A stretch of 64,000 nt of DNA from Corynebacterium sp. ACRPH (GTDB lineage Bacteria; Actinomycetota; Actinomycetes; Mycobacteriales; Mycobacteriaceae). Position numbers and translations under genes: made by a program. The stretch is taken from assembly GCF_022347285.1 (NCBI RefSeq), contig NZ_JAKRND010000005.1:1-64000 (forward strand), given 5' to 3'. Shown one piece after another: positions 58,901 to 64,000 of the stretch. The notes below the pieces were generated by a model. It was not told where the DNA came from. It saw only the letters and a program-made list of their open reading frames with translations, and searched no databases. Numbering within the stretch: position 1 is the stretch's first letter; every line of letters begins with the position of its first letter.

Positions 58901-59623
58901 GGCGCCCAGACCATCATCGACGAGTACGTCTCCTCCGGCGAGGCCAAGTGGGGTCAGGTTTCCTCCCTGGTACTGCTGCTGCCGCACGGCTACGAGGGCC
59001 AGGGTCCGGACCACTCCTCCGCCCGCATCGAGCGTTTCCTGCAGATGTCCGCTGAGGGCTCCTGGACCATCGCCCAGCCGTCCACCCCGGCGAACTACTT
59101 CCACCTGCTGCGCCGGCACGCTCTGGGCTCCCTGAAGCGCCCGCTGGTCGTCTTCACCCCGAAGTCGATGCTGCGCAACAAGATGGCTGTCTCCTCCGTG
59201 GAGGACTTCACCGAGGTGAAGAAGTTCCAGTCCGTGATCGACGATCCGAACCAGAACGGCAAGAACGAGAACGTCAAGACCGTCCTGATGTGCTCGGGCA
59301 AGATCTACTGGGATCTGGAGAAGAAGCGTCAGGCAGACGGCCGCGACGATGTCGCCATCGTCCGCGTGGAGATGCTGCACCCGATTCCGTTCAACCGCAT
59401 CCAGGATGCGCTGGATAACTACCCGAACGCCGAGGTGCGCTGGGTTCAGGACGAGCCGGCCAACCAAGGCCCGTGGCCGTTCCTGGCTCTGCAGCTGCCG
59501 GAGCACATCCCGGGTATCAAGATGAAGCGCGTTTCCCGCCGTGCACAGTCCTCCACCGCAACCGGTGTTGCGAAGGTGCACCAGCTGGAGCAGAAGCAGC
59601 TGCTGGAGGAAGCTTTCGAGTAA
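55928..59623 (+). CDS. odhA: 2-oxoglutarate dehydrogenase OdhA (fused E2-E1, Kgd)
   Basis: The 1231-residue enzyme of the citric acid cycle starts with [19 protein letters not shown], a Lys/Pro/Gln-rich linker, then a succinyltransferase-like domain (about 120-370, with [18 protein letters not shown]) and the thiamine-dependent E1 part ([34 protein letters not shown] and VNNQIGFTT). This domain fusion without lipoyl domain is specific to Corynebacteriales and closely related actinobacteria, where it joins pyruvate dehydrogenase in one complex and is inhibited by OdhI. A GTG start follows GAGG. Confidence 0.96.
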   Translation: MSSANFGQNEWLVDLMYQQYKEDPKSVDAEWRDYFEKNSSPVSSSGNTQAAAGDGAQKTTGGQSSTKNTVTPNRDTTAGGKQPKGSASQNQDSSVKPTPKRTAPPAPKQPVEAPEPGEFPIRGAARAVVKNMDASLEIPTATSVRDMPAKLMFENRAMVNETLRARGGGKISFTHIIGYALVQAVKAHPDMNNSYEVVDGKPTLVTPEHINLGLAIDMVGKNGQRSLVVAAIKEAEKMSFGEFIEKYEDVVHRGREGKLTMDDFTGVTISLTNPGGIGTRHSVPRLTKGQGAIIGVGSMDYPAEFAGASEDRLGEMGIGKLVTITSTYDHRIIQGAESGEFLRTMSRLLINDEFWDEIFHAMRVPYAPTRWSQDLPNIGVDKSTRVMQLIEAYRSRGHLIANINPLQWTQPGLPIPDHSDLDIESHGLTLWDFDRTFHVGGFAGRETMTLREVLAHLRKAYTLKVGSEYTHILDAEERTWLQDRIEAGQEGFSPAQQKYILQKLNSAEAFENFLQTKYVGQKRFSLEGAETLIPMMDAAIDRAADAALDEVIIGMPHRGRLNVLANIVGKPYAQIFTEFEGNIDPGAAGGSGDVKYHLGQEGHYHQMFGDNEIDIYLAANPSHLEAVNPVMEGIARAKQDQLHEKHTVMPLLLHGDAAFTGLGIVQETINLARLEAYEVGGTVHIIVNNQIGFTTTPDAGRSTHYATDLAKGFDSPVFHVNGDDPEAVVWVAHLAVDYRNRFGKDVFIDLVTYRRRGHNEADDPSMTQPLMYKLIGDTKSSRDQYTETLLGRGDLTEEDIERVQRDFHEQLETVFTQVREAEKGAKPKEQSGITGSQELPRGLDTSVDRELIEHIGDLFADVPDHITPHPRVKPVIKRRKEMSRNGKIDWGFAELLAFGSLVDGGKLVRLVGEDSLRGTFTQRHAILFDHDDHDRYSPLEELARESGKGGGFEAYNSALTEYAGMGFEYGYSVGNPDALVAWEAQFGDFANGAQTIIDEYVSSGEAKWGQVSSLVLLLPHGYEGQGPDHSSARIERFLQMSAEGSWTIAQPSTPANYFHLLRRHALGSLKRPLVVFTPKSMLRNKMAVSSVEDFTEVKKFQSVIDDPNQNGKNENVKTVLMCSGKIYWDLEKKRQADGRDDVAIVRVEMLHPIPFNRIQDALDNYPNAEVRWVQDEPANQGPWPFLALQLPEHIPGIKMKRVSRRAQSSTATGVAKVHQLEQKQLLEEAFE

Positions 59624-59673
59624 AGCGCTCCCCCGCCAGGCGTTAGCCCCGCGCTAGCACCCAAGCAAGCCCA

Positions 59674-59713
59674 AGAGCCCGCCACGAACCTCCAAGTTCA
59701 CGTGGCGGGCTCT
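59674..59713. terminator. Terminator between odhA and the convergent lipoprotein gene
   Basis: Perfect 13-bp stem AGAGCCCGCCACG/CGTGGCGGGCTCT with a 14-base loop, followed by TTC only. Its place 50 bases after odhA supports termination. Confidence 0.75.
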
Positions 59714-59755
59714 TTCGCGCTGCGCGCCTCACACAGCCACAGGCAGCGACTGCTC

Positions 59756-60361
59756 CTAGGCCCCGAGCATCTCCATCGACGTCCCCTGCGTGACGGAGTT
59801 CAACTGTCGGATTTCATCGCGCCCGACCACCCGCTTCGCGTACAGCACCACTGCGTTTTGCGGTAGCGAACTATCCGAGCAGGGGGTGGCATCCCCGGGC
59901 AAACTCGCGCCAACCTCCTGCGGTAGGGAACTCAGCAGTTCGTCGTAGACGAGGACTTTCTCATCCACTTCTTCCCCGCCGGCGCCTTCCCCGCTGCCTG
60001 ACTTCTTCAGTTCCTGCCGCAGCTCCTTCGCCTGGTTGCGGTCTAGCAGGTCCAGCAGCTCCCCTGTACAGCCGAAGGTAACGTTGATCTCCCCGGTGCG
60101 CAGCTGCCGAACCCTCTGATCCGCCGGCACCAGCTCTCGCTCCCCCTTGCGATCCTCACCGTTGAGTTCTCGCACCAGGTAGCGCGCGAAAGCATCTGCG
60201 TAGCGCTCGGGCATCGGCGCATCGCCCACTGGCTTCTCCGGCACTCCAATGAGGTATGGCTCGGGCTGTTCTTCGGCACAGGCCGTCAGCCCGCCGATGG
60301 CGGCCAGGCAGGTTGCTGTCGCGATTATTGACGCCACGTTTCGCCCGCCCAGCATTCGCAT
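59756..60361 (-). CDS. Putative lipoprotein
   Basis: The 201-residue protein has a signal peptide (RNVASIIATATCLAAIGG) with lipobox LTAC and lipid Cys28, then a YADAFARYLVREL helix and EINVTFGCTGELLDLLD, which resembles a substrate-binding type of fold. A second Cys pair could form a disulfide. The start is the ATG at 60361 or 60355. It converges with odhA and diverges from the magnesium-related gene. Function not recognised. Confidence 0.72.
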   Translation of the reverse strand: MRMLGGRNVASIIATATCLAAIGGLTACAEEQPEPYLIGVPEKPVGDAPMPERYADAFARYLVRELNGEDRKGERELVPADQRVRQLRTGEINVTFGCTGELLDLLDRNQAKELRQELKKSGSGEGAGGEEVDEKVLVYDELLSSLPQEVGASLPGDATPCSDSSLPQNAVVLYAKRVVGRDEIRQLNSVTQGTSMEMLGA

Positions 60362-60456
60362 CTCTCTCTTGCCCCTTTGTTCGCTGTACGCTATCCAAAC
60401 GCCTTCTAACTCGCCACATTCTACCCCGTGGGGGCTATGAAGTAACCTAAGTACCC

Positions 60457-61773
60457 ATGAGTACTAGTCGTGTTTATGCAGGACGTTTGGCTGGCCTTGT
60501 TGTTCTGGGGCCAGACGGCGAGTCCGTCGGCCGTGTCCGCGATGTCGTCATCACCATCCACGGCGACAATGTGACTGCCCTGGGCTTGGTAGTGGAGATT
60601 GCGAATAAACGCAAGATTTTCCTCCCGATGCTCCGCATCGCAACGATCACCGGCACGGACATCACCACCACATCCAGTTCTGTGAACCTGCGGCCCTTTA
60701 GATCCCGCTCTGCAGAGCTGACGATTTTCGAGGACCTCATTGGTTCGAAGGTGCACACGGACGATCCAGGGCACGAGGAACTGCATGGCAAGGTCGTGGA
60801 GATCACGGACGTGGAGCTCACTCGCAGCCGTCGCCGCGAATGGAAGATCCGCAACCTGGCCGTGACTCAGCGCAGCCGTTTGGGCCGCAAGACGTCAATC
60901 GACGTCATCCCGATCGAGCACATCCAGGGTCTCCACGCCTCGGGCACGGGCGCGGTGAACCAGGATGCGGAGCTGATCGCCTCGTTCCAGCAGATGCGTA
61001 ACGCCGACGTGGCGAACGCCCTGGTGGAGATGGACGATGCGCGACGCAACAAAATCGCTTCCGAGTTGGACGATGAGCGTCTGGCGGATGTGCTGGCGGA
61101 GATGCCGGACGACGATCAGGCGGCGATTCTTGAACACCTGAACATCGAACGCGCCGCGGACGTCCTGGAGGAGATGGATCCGGACGATGCCGCCGATATC
61201 CTGGCCGAGCTGCCGGAGGACACCTCGGACGTCCTGCTGGAGCTGATGGATCCCGAGGAGTCCGAGCCCGTCCGTCGCCTCATGGACTTCTCGCCCGAAA
61301 CTGTGGGTGCGTTGATGACGCCCGAGCCGATCATTTTGACGCCCCAGGCTACCGTCGCCGAAGCTCTCGCCCACGCGCGTAACCCAGAGCTGCCGACTTC
61401 CCTGTCCTCCCTAATCTTCGTTGTGCGGCCTCCTCAGGCCACCCCGACGGGAAAGTACCTGGGCTGTGTCCACCTGCAGAAGTTGCTGCGCGAACCCCCG
61501 TCCTCCCTGATCGGCGGCATCCTGGATCTGGAGCTGCCGGCGTTGTTCGCCGAGGATAGTCAGGAGACCGCGGCGCGCTACTTTGCGACATACAACCTGG
61601 TGTGCGGCCCGGTGCTAGACCACGACAAGCACCTGCTGGGAGCCGTGAGCGTCGATGACCTGCTGGACCACATGCTGCCGGAAGACTGGCGTGAGGAAGA
61701 CTGGCGTATCGATTCTCCGACAACGACTGCAGCGCAGACCACGCCAGCAACGCCAGATATGAAGGAGGTATAG
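60457..61773 (+). CDS. PRC-barrel, MgtE N-domain and CBS-pair protein without membrane part
   Basis: The 438-residue protein starts with a PRC-barrel-like domain (RLAGLVVLGPDGESVGRVRDV), repeated at about 90. MgtE-N repeats follow (NALVEMDDARRNKIASELDD, VLAEMPDDDQAAILEHL, VLEEMDPDDAADILAELPE), then a CBS pair (VGALMTPEPIILTPQATVAE; LLGAVSVDDLLDHMLP). This is the cytosolic Mg2+-sensing half of MgtE, but no membrane helices follow, so it cannot transport alone. The DUF1003 membrane protein begins seven bases later and may be its partner. Confidence 0.85.
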   Translation: MSTSRVYAGRLAGLVVLGPDGESVGRVRDVVITIHGDNVTALGLVVEIANKRKIFLPMLRIATITGTDITTTSSSVNLRPFRSRSAELTIFEDLIGSKVHTDDPGHEELHGKVVEITDVELTRSRRREWKIRNLAVTQRSRLGRKTSIDVIPIEHIQGLHASGTGAVNQDAELIASFQQMRNADVANALVEMDDARRNKIASELDDERLADVLAEMPDDDQAAILEHLNIERAADVLEEMDPDDAADILAELPEDTSDVLLELMDPEESEPVRRLMDFSPETVGALMTPEPIILTPQATVAEALAHARNPELPTSLSSLIFVVRPPQATPTGKYLGCVHLQKLLREPPSSLIGGILDLELPALFAEDSQETAARYFATYNLVCGPVLDHDKHLLGAVSVDDLLDHMLPEDWREEDWRIDSPTTTAAQTTPATPDMKEV

Positions 61774-61780
61774 GCAGACC

Positions 61781-62317
61781 ATGGCTCGCAAGTTTTCCCG
61801 CGCGGATCTTGATACACCAACCGATGCCACGCGCCAGAAGAAGAAGTTCAACCTGGATGGCGATGGAGTGGGCCGGGTAGCCGAGAACATCGCCCGCTTT
61901 CTGGGAACCGGCAAGTACCTCTTCTATCAAACCGTCATCGTGGTCGCCTGGATCGCCCTGAACCTGGGCGGCATGTGGTGGAACTGGGATCCCTACCCTT
62001 TCATCTTGCTGAACCTCGCCTTCTCCACTCAGGCGGCCTACGCCGCGCCGCTGATCCTGTTGGCGCAGAACCGCCAGGATGACCGCGACCGCGTCAGCCT
62101 GGATGAGGACCGTCGCCGCGCCGCCGAGACCAAGGCCGATACGGAGTTCCTGGCCCGCGAAGTCGCCAGCGTGCGCATTGCCGTGGGCGAGACCGTCACG
62201 CGCGATTATCTGCGCCGCGAGCTGGAGGAGCTCAACGACATCCTGCAGCGCATCGACGACAAGATCGACGACTCCCGCCGCGATGAAGAAGCCCGCGGCA
62301 ACGCGCGCGGGGACTAA
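61781..62317 (+). CDS. DUF1003 membrane protein
   Basis: The 178-residue protein has two closely spaced hydrophobic helices (YLFYQTVIVVAWIALNLGGM; WDPYPFILLNLAFSTQAAYAAPLILLAQNR), the signature of DUF1003, and a charged C-terminal coil (ELEELNDILQRIDDKIDDSRRD). GGAGG lies upstream of its ATG, inside the end of the preceding gene. Function unknown; constant association with the MgtE-N/CBS gene suggests joint action in metal homeostasis. Confidence 0.85.
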   Translation: MARKFSRADLDTPTDATRQKKKFNLDGDGVGRVAENIARFLGTGKYLFYQTVIVVAWIALNLGGMWWNWDPYPFILLNLAFSTQAAYAAPLILLAQNRQDDRDRVSLDEDRRRAAETKADTEFLAREVASVRIAVGETVTRDYLRRELEELNDILQRIDDKIDDSRRDEEARGNARGD

Positions 62318-62382
62318 CCCCGGCACCCGCAGGCGAGGCCAAATTAGCGTCTCGCCGGTCGTTCGATAGACTGAAACCCATC

Positions 62383-63513
62383 ATGTCCCAAGTCACTGAA
62401 TCCGCTGTACGCAGCGCGCTATCCCGCGTAGAGGATCCTGAACTAAACCGCACGATCACGGATCTCGGCATGGTGAAGTCCATCGACATCAACGGTAGTG
62501 ATGTCGCCGTGGAGATCTACCTGACGATCGCCGGCTGCCCGATGAAGAACCACCTGACGGAGAAGACGCGCGAGGCCGCGGCTTCCGTCGAAGGCGTGGA
62601 AAACGTCACGGTCACCACCGACGTGATGAGCGACGAGCAGCGCCGCAATATCCGCCAGATGGTGCGCGGTGACTCGGCCGACCCGGTGATCCCCTTCGCC
62701 CAGGCCGATTCCACCACCCGAGTATTTGCAGTCGCCTCCGGTAAGGGCGGCGTGGGCAAGTCCAGCGTGACCGTAAACCTCGCCGTCGCTTTGCAGAAGC
62801 GCGGCCTCAAGGTCGGCGTGATCGACGCCGACATTTACGGCCACTCCGTCCCCGGCCTCATGGGCTCCACGGATAAGCCACACCAGGTAGACGAAATGAT
62901 CATGCCGCTGCAGGCGCACGGCGTGAAACTGATCTCCATCGGCCACTTCATCGGCGATAACTCCCCCGTCGTGTGGCGTGGCCCGATGCTGCACCGCGCG
63001 ATCCAGCAGTTCCTGGCCGACGTCTTCTGGGGCGACCTGGACATCCTGCTGCTGGACCTGCCGCCGGGCACCGGCGACGTGGCGATCTCGGTGGCACAGC
63101 TGGTGCCGAATGCCGAGCTGCTTATCGTCACCACCCCGCAGGCCGCCGCCGCGGAGGTTGCAGAGCGTGCCGGCTCGATTTCCCAGCAGACCCGCCAGCG
63201 CATCGGCGGCGTGATCGAGAACATGAGCTGGATGGACATGCCGGACGGCTCCCGCATGGAGGTATTCGGCTCCGGTGGCGGCCAGTTCGTCGCTGATCGC
63301 CTTTCCCAGATCACCGGCGCCAAGGTGCCACTGATGGGCCAGATCCCGCTGGATCCGAACCTGCGCGTCGGCGGCGACCTGGGCAACCCAATTGTGCTGT
63401 CCGAGCCGAACTCGCCGGCCGCCATCGCCTTCGGCGGAATCGCCGATCAGCTGGCGGTGCGCCGCAGTTCGCTGGCAGGTAAGTCGCTGAACCTCGGCGT
63501 CACAAAGAAATAA
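62383..63513 (+). CDS. mrp: Mrp/ApbC-type iron-sulfur carrier ATPase
   Basis: The 376-residue protein has an N-terminal MIP18/DUF59 domain (VRSALSRVEDPELNRTITDL; LTIAGCPMKNHL) and a ParA/MinD-like ATPase: SGKGGVGKSSVTVNLAVAL (deviant Walker A), VIDADIYGHSVPGLMG and LLLDLPPGTGDVAISV. Mrp proteins move Fe-S clusters to target enzymes. The C-terminal CxxC of the E. coli and archaeal types is missing (ENMSWMDMPDGSRM), as in other actinobacterial Mrp proteins. A terminator follows inside the tatB end. Confidence 0.92.
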   Translation: MSQVTESAVRSALSRVEDPELNRTITDLGMVKSIDINGSDVAVEIYLTIAGCPMKNHLTEKTREAAASVEGVENVTVTTDVMSDEQRRNIRQMVRGDSADPVIPFAQADSTTRVFAVASGKGGVGKSSVTVNLAVALQKRGLKVGVIDADIYGHSVPGLMGSTDKPHQVDEMIMPLQAHGVKLISIGHFIGDNSPVVWRGPMLHRAIQQFLADVFWGDLDILLLDLPPGTGDVAISVAQLVPNAELLIVTTPQAAAAEVAERAGSISQQTRQRIGGVIENMSWMDMPDGSRMEVFGSGGGQFVADRLSQITGAKVPLMGQIPLDPNLRVGGDLGNPIVLSEPNSPAAIAFGGIADQLAVRRSSLAGKSLNLGVTKK

Positions 63514-63553
63514 ACGAAACAGGCGAAACAGGCACAGCGCCTAAACAAAGAGC

Positions 63554-64000
63554 CTAGGTCACGTCCTCCCACCCGTAGCCGGGTGCGGAGGGCTTTTCTT
63601 TAGCAGAATCCGTGTTCCCCGCATCCCCCGTCAGCTGCTCGGCGGCATCGGCAACCGGGGAATCCACGCCAGAGCGGGACTCTCCTGCGTTGGACTGCTG
63701 GGTCACAGCAATCCCGCCGTTGTCCGCGCTACCACTAGCAGGGGCGGGCTGGGACTGCGCGGAACTCTTGTTCTTGTCGGCCTTAAGGGACTCGCGCAGG
63801 TTCGGCTTGCGCACCGTATCGACGGTGTCCTTCACGTCCTGCTTCGTCTCGTTGAAGGAGGTCAGGAAGCTATCGTCGTCATCCAGAAGTGTCTTGGTGA
63901 TGAAGCCCTTCGCGCCCATCTGGCGCACCGAGTTGAGCTCTTGCAGTGGCTTGGAAAACTCCCGGAAGTCCTCCCCCAGCTCTCCGTCGATCTGCTCCTT
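63554..64000 (-). CDS. tatB: Sec-independent protein translocase TatB (3' part)
   Basis: The frame continues to the window edge and encodes the C-terminal 148 residues: amphipathic and linker part (KEQIDGELGEDFREFSKPLQ, RQMGAKGFITKTLLDDDDSF, NETKQDVKDTVDTVRKP) and a Ser/Asp/Gly-rich disordered tail. The N-terminal membrane helix lies outside. The FRKP/ITKTLLDDDDSF pattern and the neighbour mrp are those of corynebacterial tatB. TatB takes folded twin-arginine substrates to TatC. Confidence 0.82.
   Translation of the reverse strand, partial: KEQIDGELGEDFREFSKPLQELNSVRQMGAKGFITKTLLDDDDSFLTSFNETKQDVKDTVDTVRKPNLRESLKADKNKSSAQSQPAPASGSADNGGIAVTQQSNAGESRSGVDSPVADAAEQLTGDAGNTDSAKEKPSAPGYGWEDVT
63565..63600 (+). 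terminator. Terminator of mrp, within the tatB coding end
   Basis: CCTCCCACCCG, loop TAGC, CGGGTGCGGAGG, then GCTTTTCTTT on the plus strand. It lies about 50 bases beyond the mrp stop and inside the last codons of convergent tatB. Confidence 0.78.

Overview
The window reads as a chromosomal segment of a Corynebacterium, most likely of the lipophilic C. jeikeium-like group. The evidence is the gene order argS-lysA-hom-thrC-thrB, rho-prfA-prmC-tsaC-wecA-atpI-atpBEFHAGDC, the fused E2/E1 2-oxoglutarate dehydrogenase OdhA, the mismatch endonuclease NucS/EndoMS in place of MutSL, and a high G+C content. Species assignment is inference; no search was run.

Layout. 1-2.5 kb: end of an unidentified gene, a redox-dead thioredoxin/TPR protein, nucS and a DUF2550 membrane protein. 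2.6-16.6 kb: one long minus-strand block, rho, prfA, prmC, tsaC, wecA, atpI and the complete F1Fo ATP synthase operon, closed by a strong terminator at about 2.6 kb. 16.8-19.4 kb: an acyl-CoA ligase and a DedA protein on the plus strand. 19.39-25.38 kb: a foreign island. It holds an IS6-family element, a HAD hydrolase stump cut at the IS edge, a class A flavin monooxygenase divergent from an MFS exporter, a cytochrome P450 broken by two in-frame stops at apparent Trp codons, an ArsR-type regulator and a remnant gene running into thrB. Similar GTACCTAC elements lie in the monooxygenase/MFS intergenic region and upstream of the regulator, so the cluster looks like a small self-regulated detoxification or drug-modification module now decaying.

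25.4-32.3 kb: thrB, thrC, hom, lysA, argS and tRNA-Arg(CCG), the aspartate-family amino acid pathway. 32.3-33.4 kb: a lipoprotein and an odd Tyr/Asp-rich open frame. 33.3-41.6 kb: a tight four-gene operon of SNF2 helicase, SWIM zinc-finger protein, SbcD/Mre11-like phosphoesterase and hook-less SbcC/Rad50-like ATPase; this is the best candidate here for an uncharacterised DNA-repair or defence system. 41.7-49.8 kb: PutP, a membrane-anchored HNH nuclease, a membrane protein, a DeaD-type RNA helicase, an FAD amine oxidase-like protein and two hypothetical genes. 50-59.6 kb: carboxylesterase, EcsC-like protein, fused tandem ABC exporter and odhA. 59.7-64 kb: lipoprotein, a soluble PRC/MgtE-N/CBS protein, DUF1003, Mrp and the 3' part of tatB.

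Most genes are core housekeeping. Terminators are frequent and strong; at two places (the putP/HNH junction and the mrp/tatB junction) a terminator hairpin overlaps coding sequence of the next gene.
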